From: a virus
Direction: 5' to 3' (one strand)
DNA length: 20,966 nucleotides
IMG/VR virus record: IMGVR_UViG_3300043788_000146
Coordinates: 1 to 20,966 of that record
Numbering within the stretch: the first letter of the stretch is position 1; every line of letters begins with the position of its first letter. The notes below the pieces were generated by a model that was given only the letters and a program-made list of their open reading frames with translations, was not told the origin of the DNA and made no database searches. This document shows positions 1-5,622 of the stretch, one piece after another. The position numbers and the translations under genes were made by a program.

Positions 1-337
1 CCCGTTCGATTTCCTTCCGAATAGTCTTCGTCACTGTTTTATATCCGACCACTTTGCATTGATCGACATAATTCAATCGAATGCTCAAATTATCCTTATC
101 GCCCTTATAGCCGATATTGATTCCATCTACCTGCTTTTCCATTTTGCCAACGAGCGTGGTCACAAGAGCGAGAACTTGATGACGCTTTTCATCTGACCAT
201 TTATGATCGTAAATCCATCCCTTCGGATAGATTCTCAGATTGATTGCCCCATTACCGGAAACCATCAATTCAATGCTTTCTTCCGAAAGCTCATCTATAA
301 CTTTTAAACATTTTTCGATTCGTTCTCGATCAATCAT
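1..337 (-). CDS. Hypothetical protein, 3' end outside window
   Basis: The frame opens with ATG at 337 and stays open for 112 codons to the left window edge, so the C-terminus is missing. An AAAGGAG ribosome binding site lies 6 bases before the ATG, which fixes the start. The product begins MIDRERIEKCLKVIDELSEE and is mixed alpha/beta and charged, with no signal peptide, membrane segment or motif I recognise. It is the last visible gene of the leftward operon and its start overlaps the end of the tiny frame at 330-398. I assign no function; the reading frame itself is secure. Confidence 0.75.
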   Translation of the reverse strand, partial: MIDRERIEKCLKVIDELSEESIELMVSGNGAINLRIYPKGWIYDHKWSDEKRHQVLALVTTLVGKMEKQVDGINIGYKGDKDNLSIRLNYVDQCKVVGYKTVTKTIRKEIER

Positions 338-398
338 TTGATTCTCCTTTAGACGGCCTCGGGCTCGTCTTATCCATTTTTGTTCCTTTTTTACTCAT
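330..398 (-). CDS. Possible 22-residue micro-protein
   Basis: An ATG at 398 overlaps the stop of the upstream HNH gene (ATGA). The frame closes at 330, overlapping the start of the next gene at 337. The peptide is MSKKGTKMDKTSPRPSKGES plus two residues: lysine- and serine-rich and probably unstructured. AGGA lies before the first ATG, and a better-placed AAGGA precedes the internal ATG at residue 8, so a 15-residue product is equally possible. Its main support is the tight coupling on both sides. It could instead be only a leader that keeps ribosomes moving between the HNH gene and the gene at 337. Confidence 0.4.
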   Translation of the reverse strand: MSKKGTKMDKTSPRPSKGESND

Positions 399-883
399 TT
401 TAATCCTAGATGTCTTCGGATGGTATTTGGATGAACTTCAAATCTTTCTGCAAAAACTCGGATGGGAACTGTTCTATATCTATATGAACGTCGGATAATA
501 TCGTGTTGCTCTGCGGTTAACTTGCGATGCTCTCTAATTGAATTTTCAGATTGCGGAAGCCATCTGATATTACCAATCAAATATCCTTTTGATGAATCAA
601 TTCTATCAATGGTTGGAGCTGATCTGAATTCTGATCCAGTAGCTCTCCAATGATTAAACCATGGCTCAAGATATGACCGCGATTCAGAAAGAAATTTATT
701 CCATTCATTGCGAGATAAAATTGGCAGTCCTTTATATTGCAGTCTCCCAGCTTTTCCTTTGCAACGCTCTAGCATTCCTGAATACTTGCGATTGAAGTAT
801 AAATAGAAATTATTCTTTGCTTTATTCCTATATTCTCTAGCATATTCCGGATGCTTGTCTTTCCATCGTTTTTTCTGATTCAT
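395..883 (-). CDS. HNH-type homing endonuclease with C-terminal helix-turn-helix
   Basis: A 162-residue protein with a basic N-terminus rich in Lys, Arg and aromatic residues (about 1-50). Residues 91-109 (TIDRIDSSKGYLIGNIRWL) form the conserved core seen in many phage HNH-like endonucleases, in which an Asp often replaces the first His and the N-G-N-x-R-W tract follows. Residues about 121-162 (KLTAEQHDIIRRSY, then FAERFEVHPNTIRRHLG) look like a helix-turn-helix that would add DNA specificity. AAGGGA precedes the ATG by 7 bases. Such enzymes usually nick or cut a cognate intron-less or gene-less allele to spread their own gene. It sits between tiny genes of the leftward operon, as expected for a mobile insertion. 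Whether it is active is not known. Confidence 0.8.
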   Translation of the reverse strand: MNQKKRWKDKHPEYAREYRNKAKNNFYLYFNRKYSGMLERCKGKAGRLQYKGLPILSRNEWNKFLSESRSYLEPWFNHWRATGSEFRSAPTIDRIDSSKGYLIGNIRWLPQSENSIREHRKLTAEQHDIIRRSYRYRTVPIRVFAERFEVHPNTIRRHLGLK

Positions 884-886
884 AAT

Positions 887-1105
887 TTATCCCTTAATGA
901 AAGCCCAAGCATGAAAAATTATTTCACAACCGATGATGATAACGATAGGAACGGCGATAGCCGCGCACACCCATGGCAACACCTTATCCACAAACCTTTG
1001 AAACCGCGCGTCCGGCGTCATCTTGTTCAGGGCTTCCCACTTTTCGGGGGGCGTATAGAGATAATGAATCTCACGGTCAAAGTCTTCTTTCTGTAAGGGT
1101 GTCAC
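887..1105 (-). CDS. Small single-pass membrane protein
   Basis: A 72-residue product starting at a GTG (1105-1103) that overlaps the stop of the preceding gene as GTGA; GGAGG lies 6-8 bases upstream. Residues 1-40 are soluble and charged. Residues about 42-69 form one long hydrophobic helix (VLPWVCAAIAVPIVIIIGC and on), ending in KG at the C-terminus. The topology (soluble domain first, C-terminal anchor) does not match a canonical holin, and no lysis gene is nearby. Its role is unknown; a membrane-located early host-interaction protein is an inference only. Confidence 0.7.
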   Translation of the reverse strand: MTPLQKEDFDREIHYLYTPPEKWEALNKMTPDARFQRFVDKVLPWVCAAIAVPIVIIIGCEIIFHAWAFIKG

Positions 1106-1284
1106 GATTTAGCCTCCCATCGAACAGCTTCAGGTCCACACGCCGTAATTCCGAATCGCTCCAGATTACAAAAGAAGAATTTCTTTTCTCCTGTCACGGG
1201 ATCGATATGCTCACTTTTCGGATGTAGACAACGCGGCATAAAGTCGCCGATCCCAAACCATTTACAATCCTTGCAAAGCTTCAT
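1102..1284 (-). CDS. Small cysteine-rich, zinc-finger-like phage protein
   Basis: A 60-residue product, MKLCKDCKWFGIGDFMPRCL and on, with Cys at 4, 7, 19, 39 and 49 and His at 21. The C-x2-C near the start, the C-x-H pair and the DPVTG turn resemble a common class of small phage proteins that probably bind one zinc ion. AGGAGGG sits just before the ATG at 1284, inside the end of the 24-residue gene upstream, and the two overlap as ATGA. At the 3' end it overlaps the membrane-protein gene as GTGA, so the genes are translationally coupled. Molecular function is unknown. Confidence 0.75.
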   Translation of the reverse strand: MKLCKDCKWFGIGDFMPRCLHPKSEHIDPVTGEKKFFFCNLERFGITACGPEAVRWEAKS

Positions 1285-1355
1285 GCGACCCTCCTGAACG
1301 GAAATTCTTCTTCGGCCATTTTGCGGATCAATTCAAGAATGTCTTCTGCACTCAT
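1281..1355 (-). CDS. 24-residue micro-protein
   Basis: The ATG at 1355 is preceded by GGAGGTG at 6 bases, one of the best ribosome binding sites in the operon. The frame encodes MSAEDILELIRKMAEEEFPF followed by RRVA, a single amphipathic acidic helix, and ends in an ATGA overlap with the next gene. Its last codons double as the AGGAGG site of that gene. An in-frame ATG at 1379 would add MDGIGGGV but has no Shine-Dalgarno sequence, so 1355 is preferred. It is either a real small protein or a coupling leader for the cysteine-rich gene. Confidence 0.6.
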   Translation of the reverse strand: MSAEDILELIRKMAEEEFPFRRVA

Positions 1356-1384
1356 AACCCCACCTCCGATACCGTCCATGGCGT

Positions 1385-1582
1385 TCAGGCGACTTCCTTG
1401 ATTGTTTCAATAAATACGCGAGCTTCTGCTTCATTCTCAAAAAGGTAAGTCAGTGTCACCATGTCTCGCGCAAATTGACCATTCTCACTACTTCGGCGAC
1501 TTCTCCCCCATTCGGGATGAGTTACTTTTTCTATCATCTTTGCTCGCTTCAATAACTCTGCCTCATCGAAAATGTGTTCCAC
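1385..1582 (-). CDS. Small hypothetical protein
   Basis: A 65-residue acidic, helical product (MEHIFDEAELLKRAKMIEKV and on) starting at GTG 1582, directly after the TAA of the upstream gene. GAGGTGG about 6 bases upstream supports this start. The C-terminal half (LTYLFENEAEARVFIETIKE) looks like an amphipathic beta/alpha element, possibly one half of a small ferredoxin-like fold. No motif is recognised. It is the second gene of the leftward operon. Confidence 0.65.
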   Translation of the reverse strand: MEHIFDEAELLKRAKMIEKVTHPEWGRSRRSSENGQFARDMVTLTYLFENEAEARVFIETIKEVA

Positions 1583-1708
1583 TTAGGCCACCTCTATGTA
1601 ATCAGACGTTCCGCGATAGAAGATGCCGTTTGTGAATTGAGCTAACAGGAACATCTCTTTGCCTTCACGATCTTGGAAGTAGAAGCAATACTCGTTGAAG
1701 TTTGTCAT
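1583..1708 (-). CDS. 41-residue protein, first gene of the leftward operon
   Basis: The frame runs from ATG 1708 to TAA at 1585-1583 and encodes MTNFNEYCFYFQDREGKEMF and on, ending IEVA. It is aromatic-rich and looks like a small beta sheet. GGAGG five bases upstream fixes the start. In-frame ATGs at 1738 and 1744 lie at or upstream of the transcription start predicted from the promoter at 1745-1773, so they are unlikely to be used. The stop abuts the GTG of the next gene. Function unknown. Confidence 0.6.
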   Translation of the reverse strand: MTNFNEYCFYFQDREGKEMFLLAQFTNGIFYRGTSDYIEVA

Positions 1709-1744
1709 GGTGACCTCCGTGGAGAATTTGTCTTTCATGGTCAT

Positions 1745-1773
1745 AGTCTACCACGTATTAGGTATAGTGTCAA
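1745..1773 (-). promoter_or_regulatory. Sigma70-type promoter of the leftward operon
   Basis: Read on the minus strand: a perfect -35 TTGACA (1773-1768), a 17-base spacer and -10 TAGACT (1750-1745, four of six matches to TATAAT). Transcription would begin near 1738 and give a leader of about 30 bases carrying the GGAGG site of the 41-residue gene. It is the best promoter match I found in the window and implies recognition by the host polymerase, consistent with early expression. Confidence 0.75.
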
Positions 1774-1805
1774 GAACTATTTTACCAAATACTAATTATG
1801 AGTCT

Positions 1806-1839
1806 TTGGACCTATTGACCTAGTACCTTATATATGGTA
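1806..1839 (+). promoter_or_regulatory. Divergent rightward promoter / operator region (tentative)
   Basis: Two overlapping promoter readings are possible: TTGGAC (1806-1811), 17 bases, TATATA (1829-1834); or TTGACC (1815-1820), 17 bases, TAACCT (1838-1843). The second would place the start at or near the ATG at 1850 and make that message almost leaderless. Repressor-site-like structure overlaps both: a direct repeat GACCTA at 1809 and 1817 with an 8-base period, and an inverted repeat TACC-N8-GGTA at 1824-1839. Together with the leftward promoter this forms a compact divergent switch-like region; binding by a regulator is inference. Confidence 0.4.
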
Positions 1840-1849
1840 ACCTTTGAGC

Positions 1850-2023
1850 ATGAACAAAACATCGTGTGCAAATCCGTCATGCTTCAACAAATTTGAGCCT
1901 AAGCCCTACTGGATGCGTTTTTGTAGTGGTAAATGCCGAGATCGGTTCCATTATCTACAAAAGCGCGATAAACGCAAGGAATCGAAGGCCGAGCCCCTTC
2001 CCGTGGCCCCTGATGCGGCGTGA
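1850..2023 (+). CDS. Small FCS/TRASH-like zinc-finger protein
   Basis: A 57-residue product opening MNKTSCANPSCFNKFEPKPY, with Cys at 6, 11, 25 and 29. The tract FCSGKCRDRFHYLQK resembles the FCSxxC-x-x-F core of small treble-clef or TRASH-like zinc fingers. The C-terminus is a basic helix and then a Pro/Ala tail. No clear Shine-Dalgarno sequence precedes the ATG (context TTTGAGC), which fits a short-leader or leaderless message from the promoter just upstream. It overlaps the next gene by 11 bases. DNA or RNA binding is plausible but not shown. It is the first gene of the rightward transcription unit. Confidence 0.65.
   Translation: MNKTSCANPSCFNKFEPKPYWMRFCSGKCRDRFHYLQKRDKRKESKAEPLPVAPDAA
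2010..2023 (+). repeat. 14-base direct repeat CTGATGCGGCGTGA, copy 1
   Basis: This sequence recurs exactly at 2166-2179. Here it ends the gene at 1850-2023 (GAT GCG GCG TGA) and contains the ATG of the next gene. The second copy lies at the end of that next gene. Each copy sits at a gene junction, so a duplication associated with the intervening 57-codon gene is possible. Confidence 0.7.
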
Positions 2024-2186
2024 TGAACTCAAAAAAATTGCCAGCGAAGTGTGGCATACTCAAATAACTCCATGGGGAATCCGTTCAGCCATAAAAGAAG
2101 CTCAGGAATGTTGTGGGTGCGGTTGCGAACGGTGTGTATGGGAATTGTCATGGATCATCCAGCAACTGATGCGGCGTGAGCGATGA
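2013..2186 (+). CDS. Small cysteine-cluster protein
   Basis: A 57-residue product, MRRDELKKIASEVWHTQITP and on, with a dense cluster of Cys at 33, 34, 36, 38 and 41 (CCGCGCERC), probably metal-binding. The frame is open much further upstream, but the start at 2013 is chosen because it falls inside the stop region of the zinc-finger gene, an 11-base overlap. No good Shine-Dalgarno sequence is visible, so translation probably depends on coupling. The first and last residues (MRRDE and MRRER) come from the two copies of a 14-base direct repeat. It ends in an ATGA overlap with the next gene. Function unknown. Confidence 0.55.
   Translation: MRRDELKKIASEVWHTQITPWGIRSAIKEAQECCGCGCERCVWELSWIIQQLMRRER
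2166..2179 (+). repeat. 14-base direct repeat CTGATGCGGCGTGA, copy 2
   Basis: An exact match to 2010-2023, lying at the 3' end of the cysteine-cluster gene and just before the ATG of the next gene at 2183. The spacing between copies (156 bases) is a multiple of three, so both copies are read in the same frame by the cysteine-cluster gene. Confidence 0.7.
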
Positions 2187-2557
2187 AACCTTATTTTTGC
2201 ATGACTCAGGCTCTAACTCACAATATGGACTATATCGGCACTCCTCGTGAGGCGCGTAAACTATGGAAAAAATTTGGCATCGAAAAATTCGAGTTGGCCG
2301 ATCCAACACATAAAGTGGTTTCCATTGGTTTCTCACCTTCTCAACAAAAATGGTACGGGTGGTCACATCGCGCTATTTGCTGTTTTGGAATCGGCGATAC
2401 TGTCAAAGAAGGTGACTGCACCAATTCATCTGGTTTCATAGAAAGCTATTTGAAAGAACATCCAGAAGAAGATAAAAGATTGCCTATTGGATTTACAGCG
2501 AAAACTTTAGAGGATGCAAAACGTATGGCTATCGCTTTTGCTGAAAGTGTCTCTTAA
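2183..2557 (+). CDS. Conserved-looking phage hypothetical protein
   Basis: A 124-residue product. The most distinctive stretch is VSIGFSPSQQKWYGWSHRAI (about 46-65), followed by CCFGIGDTVKEGDC. This KWYGWSHRA-type segment recurs, as I recall, in small phage and plasmid proteins of unknown function. The C-terminus (IGFTAKTLEDAKRMAIAFAE) reads like an alpha/beta closing element. The ATG overlaps the preceding stop as ATGA. The upstream GTGAG is a poor binding site, so internal starts such as the Met before DYIGTP remain possible. It is the last gene before the structured leader at 2558-2732. Confidence 0.65.
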   Translation: MKPYFCMTQALTHNMDYIGTPREARKLWKKFGIEKFELADPTHKVVSIGFSPSQQKWYGWSHRAICCFGIGDTVKEGDCTNSSGFIESYLKEHPEEDKRLPIGFTAKTLEDAKRMAIAFAESVS

Positions 2558-2559
2558 TA

Positions 2560-2732
2560 CCCCCCGCCTGACGGGGACTTGAAATAGGGCTTGCATCTTT
2601 TAAAAACGTTTTGTAACTTAACGAAATGAAAATGATACCCTTGCAATCAAAATCCAATTTCCCCGTCAGATGCGCGGCTCACCTCGCAAGGGTATCTCTG
2701 CGCGCTGGCGGGGTTCTATATCAGGGGGGATC
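2560..2732 (+). promoter_or_regulatory. Structured non-coding leader upstream of the helicase operon
   Basis: Inverted repeats are interleaved here: arm A at 2568-2577 pairs with 2660-2669 (10 of 10), and arm B at 2634-2644 pairs with 2686-2696 (11 of 11). The order is A-B-A'-B', the topology of a pseudoknot. A third match (CCCCGCC 2562-2568 with GGCGGGG 2707-2713) and a local hairpin (CCCCG 2562-2566 with CGGGG 2572-2576) compete with A. A perfect palindrome AAAACGTTTT (2603-2612) lies in the spacer of a weak promoter candidate (TTGCAT 2591-2596, TAACTT 2614-2619). The ribosome binding site of the next gene follows at about 2724-2729. The region may be an RNA regulator, an operator/origin, or both. 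Confidence 0.55.
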
Positions 2733-3293
2733 ATGTCTGAAGAACAAGAAAAATACTTCGAGAAATTAGTTCCGATGAAGTCGCCGCTAGGCCGGGAATT
2801 TCTGGCATTGCAGACAGAACGTAACAAGCAAAGAGATATTTTTGGCGCGTGTGCTGACAAAATGGCCGCTGATACGATGCCCTACCGCCATTCCGAAATC
2901 GCTTTAGGCCGTTTCCTCGACGACATGATTCCTCTCATCACAAAACATAATCAGATATTGGCTCCCGCTAAAGCCGGACTTTTTATGGCCGAGCATGACG
3001 CTAAAAATCCGCTCTTTGGGCCGAAGCTCCGCATAGATCGACGATCAGAACGAATTATCTGGACACGGTTTCTCATTGAACGGTATCGGCAATTCGTCAC
3101 GAAAGAAAAACTCAAAATGGTTCGTAGATATCATCCCCATTTGTGGCACGATCTGCGGCAGGCGTGGCGAGAGTTCAGGAAAGAAATTCTCATCTGGCAG
3201 AGTGGACATCAACCTTATGATGGATCACAGGCCATGCATTTAATGCTGGCCGTTCAAGTTAAAGCGAGGCTCTTGGCATCTGCCAATGACTGA
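2733..3293 (+). CDS. Hypothetical helical protein preceding the helicase
   Basis: The start at ATG 2733 is chosen because a GGGGGG tract sits just upstream. The frame stays open to an ATG at 2670, but that would place the inverted repeats of the leader inside the coding region. The 186-residue product is rich in Arg, Lys and aromatic residues and mostly helical, with several basic segments (for example LRIDRRSERIIWTRFLIERY and FVTKEKLKMVRRYHPHLWHD), which could suit nucleic-acid binding. No catalytic motif was recognised. Its stop overlaps the start of the helicase-like gene by 8 bases, so it is likely a replication-module partner. Confidence 0.7.
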   Translation: MSEEQEKYFEKLVPMKSPLGREFLALQTERNKQRDIFGACADKMAADTMPYRHSEIALGRFLDDMIPLITKHNQILAPAKAGLFMAEHDAKNPLFGPKLRIDRRSERIIWTRFLIERYRQFVTKEKLKMVRRYHPHLWHDLRQAWREFRKEILIWQSGHQPYDGSQAMHLMLAVQVKARLLASAND

Positions 3294-4443
3294 GCGATTC
3301 ACGGAGAAGTATTTGCAGTACGCTAATGAATTCACCGATTGCCCTGACCCATTCCTTCTATGGGGAGCATTGCTGGCTATTTCAGCATCCCTATCTCGCT
3401 GTACTTATGTCGCCGCAGGATCGTGGAATGTGGCTCCGCATATCTGGGTCGTATTGATTGGAAAGTCATCTTCTCATAAAAGCACGGCCATTTCTATCGT
3501 CGAAGATCTGATTGAATCCGTTGATCCGGAACGCTCGGCACCCCATGAATTCACATCCGAAGCTATTATTCAATCTCTATCGAAACAACCTATCCGTCTG
3601 TTCATTTTCGATGAAGCGAAGTCATTCTTCGATATGCTTGGAAAGAAGTACAACGAATCTCTGAAGTCTCTTTTTACAATTCTTTACCGCAAACCAAATT
3701 ACACGCGCACAACCATAAAGCATGGCCTTTTAAATATCCAGAATGCCTATTTACCCATGGGACTAGCAACAACTCCTGAGTGGTTACGACAATCGCTCCA
3801 AGATGCAGAGCAGTCCGCTATGTCGGGATTCCTGGCGCGGTTTTTGATGGTGCCTTATACTGGAGAAGGGAATAAACCCATGTCATTACCCCCGCCGCAT
3901 GATGCCGATAAGTTTAAAGTTCTTTCGGAGATGCTTTGGGAATACAAAAAGATTGAGCAGGTTTTTCATTACACCGATGAAGCACGATTGCGGCTGGATA
4001 AATGGTATCTGGACACAACAAAACGTGAGAACGATACATTGCCATTGTTGGGTCCATTCTTTGAGCATTTTAAGAATGAAGCCATTCATAAATTGTCGTT
4101 GATATTCGCTGTAGATCGAGGGGAACGCGAGATCACCTTGGATTCTTTTAAAGAGGCCGCCCTTTGCTTGCGGTATGTGGAAGATATGCTCCCTTCTTTG
4201 GTTGAAGATTTAACGGACAATAAATGGGACCGGGAACGCAAGAAAATAGCAGAGTACATTAAAGCCAAAGGGATCTGTAAACGCGAGGCTTTGGCTACTC
4301 ATGTCAAGATTCATGGGGAGTCACTTACAAGGCACCTCATAGGGCTCGAAGCGGATGGAAAGATAGTTCAAAAGAAAGAGAAAGGTACCACGAAACCTAT
4401 CTGCCTGTTGGAGTGGGTTGGGGCTATAGATGAGGAAAGGTAA
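3286..4443 (+). CDS. DUF3987-like replicative helicase / P-loop ATPase
   Basis: A 385-residue product. Residues 57-67 (LIGKSSSHKST) form a Walker A loop in the variant style of DUF3987 proteins, with His where the second Gly is usual. Residues 105-110 (LFIFDE) form Walker B. ATTPEW (161-166) could be a sensor motif and GFLARF (181-186) could carry an arginine finger. The C-terminal 70 residues (EYIKAKGICKREALATHVKI and on) look like a winged helix. DUF3987 proteins are RecA/AAA-like ATPases, often linked to a primase domain in phages and mobile elements. No primase domain is present here, so a separate primase or a host enzyme would be needed. It likely unwinds or loads at the phage origin. 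Confidence 0.8.
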   Translation: MTERFTEKYLQYANEFTDCPDPFLLWGALLAISASLSRCTYVAAGSWNVAPHIWVVLIGKSSSHKSTAISIVEDLIESVDPERSAPHEFTSEAIIQSLSKQPIRLFIFDEAKSFFDMLGKKYNESLKSLFTILYRKPNYTRTTIKHGLLNIQNAYLPMGLATTPEWLRQSLQDAEQSAMSGFLARFLMVPYTGEGNKPMSLPPPHDADKFKVLSEMLWEYKKIEQVFHYTDEARLRLDKWYLDTTKRENDTLPLLGPFFEHFKNEAIHKLSLIFAVDRGEREITLDSFKEAALCLRYVEDMLPSLVEDLTDNKWDRERKKIAEYIKAKGICKREALATHVKIHGESLTRHLIGLEADGKIVQKKEKGTTKPICLLEWVGAIDEER

Positions 4444-4480
4444 CTATTCGTTTCTAATGTATCTTTTAAGACGGTGTAGT

Positions 4481-4563
4481 ATAGATAGATTAATACATTA
4501 TATATATATATATATTATATATGCGTATATACGCTATATAGGGACTATGAAGAATCTATCTAT
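4481..4563 (+). repeat. AT-rich palindromic segment, candidate origin or control site
   Basis: An 11-base perfect inverted repeat (ATAGATAGATT at 4481-4491 with AATCTATCTAT at 4553-4563) encloses an alternating TA tract and the 12-base perfect palindrome GCGTATATACGC (4523-4534). (ATCT)n microsatellite units and a T5 run follow the right arm. The gap from 4444 to 4612 holds no convincing gene. Lying directly after a replicative helicase, it could be a DNA-unwinding element or origin. A long-loop terminator or a protein-binding cruciform are alternatives. Confidence 0.5.
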
Positions 4564-4612
4564 CTATCTTTTTGGCGTGCCCTCGGGCTCTGAGAAATGA
4601 AAGGAGAAATAC

Positions 4613-4855
4613 ATGGAATTGTTGAAAGTGACGGAAGCGATGTTGGTTGCTCTTAACCACGCAGAATCAGCGATCGGGGTAGCCATAGCCGATGAAGATG
4701 GTTTGGATGGGGCGATTGGAGAAATGACGCTTAAAGAAATATCGCAAGCGGTCGCTCAATATCATCTGTGGGTTTACAGTCACACGCATCATCCCATGGA
4801 TTTATCAACTGCTCCTCAACTGACGGCCTCTGAGCCGGGGAAGGGGGAAAAGTGA
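4613..4855 (+). CDS. Small hypothetical protein
   Basis: An 80-residue product, MELLKVTEAMLVALNHAESA and on, acidic and mostly alanine-rich helix, with a His-rich YHLWVYSHTHHP stretch near residue 50 and a disordered tail. AAGGAG 7 bases before the ATG is a strong start signal. It is the first gene after the AT-rich palindromic region and overlaps the next gene as GTGA. No family recognised. Confidence 0.65.
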   Translation: MELLKVTEAMLVALNHAESAIGVAIADEDGLDGAIGEMTLKEISQAVAQYHLWVYSHTHHPMDLSTAPQLTASEPGKGEK

Positions 4856-5049
4856 GTAGCTATGAAATATCAGTTTGCGATTTATCAAGATGCATTCAAG
4901 AAGTTAAAACTTCAGAGAGAATAGCTAAAAATTGGGTGGTGATTGAGGGCACGCTATGGGCCTTTAATCACGATGAATCACCATCTTTGGATTTAGCTTT
5001 CTGTTCTTGGGAACATTTTACGGAAGCGGCAAAACGTAACTTTAAGTGA
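4852..5049 (+). CDS. Small hypothetical protein
   Basis: A 65-residue product starting at GTG 4852, which overlaps the upstream TGA; AAGGGGGA precedes it. The sequence (MSSYEISVCDLSRCIQEVKT, then a segment with NWVVIEGTLWAF) suggests a compact alpha/beta fold with two cysteines near the N-terminus. No motif recognised. It belongs to the run of coupled small genes after the helicase. Confidence 0.6.
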   Translation: MSSYEISVCDLSRCIQEVKTSERIAKNWVVIEGTLWAFNHDESPSLDLAFCSWEHFTEAAKRNFK

Positions 5050-5062
5050 CGGAGGAAAAATC

Positions 5063-5485
5063 ATGAGCGATCTGCGAGTTGACCGAATGTTTGACGGAGG
5101 ATATTCAATTATTGATTCCGAACAGACGAAAGAATTAACCAAAGTTGTCGTCATAACCCAAAATGCAACGTATGAATGTAAGAAGCCCGACCAGTTTCAG
5201 ACGGAGCGGAAAGAACGACATTTATATTGCCTTCACGGGATACATTCAACTTTAACCTGTAATCAATGTGGATTTGAACCTGCCACACCGCAATGTTCTG
5301 TCTGTCATACATGGCATGATCCCGATAAAGCCCATGCATGGACAGAACCCGCCAAGCCGTCGGCGGTGGAGGAGAAGATCAAAGAGATTGTGCATGAATT
5401 CAAGTGGTCTGGAACGCCTGTCTTTCGGAAGTATGACGCATTGAATGAACTCGTCGATCTGGTGCGGAAGGAGGGGAAATGTTGA
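5063..5485 (+). CDS. Zinc-ribbon-containing hypothetical protein
   Basis: A 140-residue product with GGAGG 7 bases before the ATG. The middle carries paired cysteines: C56, CNQC at 66-69 and CSVC at 78-81, with H82 and H85 nearby, consistent with one zinc ribbon. The N-terminal 45 residues look beta-rich (GGYSIIDSEQ, KVVVITQNATYECK). The C-terminal 40 are helical and start with EEKIKEIVHEF. The layout, with a central Zn ribbon and a helical end, suggests an adaptor or nucleic-acid-binding protein, but there is no specific family match. Confidence 0.65.
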   Translation: MSDLRVDRMFDGGYSIIDSEQTKELTKVVVITQNATYECKKPDQFQTERKERHLYCLHGIHSTLTCNQCGFEPATPQCSVCHTWHDPDKAHAWTEPAKPSAVEEKIKEIVHEFKWSGTPVFRKYDALNELVDLVRKEGKC

Positions 5486-5607
5486 CGGTATGGGGAATTC
5501 TCGCTTTTGCCGGTATAGACTATGAAAGACTAGATAGACGAACGGTTATCGCAAACTCTGAAGAGATTTATGAACAGGCTTATGCGAAATATAAAGGCTG
5601 GGCCTGA
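5479..5607 (+). CDS. 42-residue micro-protein
   Basis: ATG 5479 lies directly after AGGAGGGG and overlaps the stop of the zinc-ribbon gene by 7 bases. The product, MLTVWGILAFAGIDYERLDR and on, has a short hydrophobic N-terminus (about 1-13) and an acidic, tyrosine-rich remainder. The hydrophobic part is too short for a firm membrane call. The strong binding site and overlap argue that it is translated. Confidence 0.55.
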   Translation: MLTVWGILAFAGIDYERLDRRTVIANSEEIYEQAYAKYKGWA

Positions 5608-5622
5608 CGAAGAGGACGACAG

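Noticed and set aside
1866-2012. N-terminal extension of the cysteine-cluster gene upstream of 2013
   Set aside because: The other frame here encodes the FCS-type zinc-finger protein from 1850 to 2023. The extension lacks a binding site and domain-like pattern.
2670-2732. 21-codon N-terminal extension of the gene at 2733
   Set aside because: It would place the interleaved inverted repeats inside coding sequence and has no Shine-Dalgarno sequence, while a strong G-rich site precedes 2733.
4495-4540. TATA-like tract as a strong promoter
   Set aside because: Alternating TA matches -10 boxes by chance at many positions, and no TTGACA-like box lies at proper spacing.
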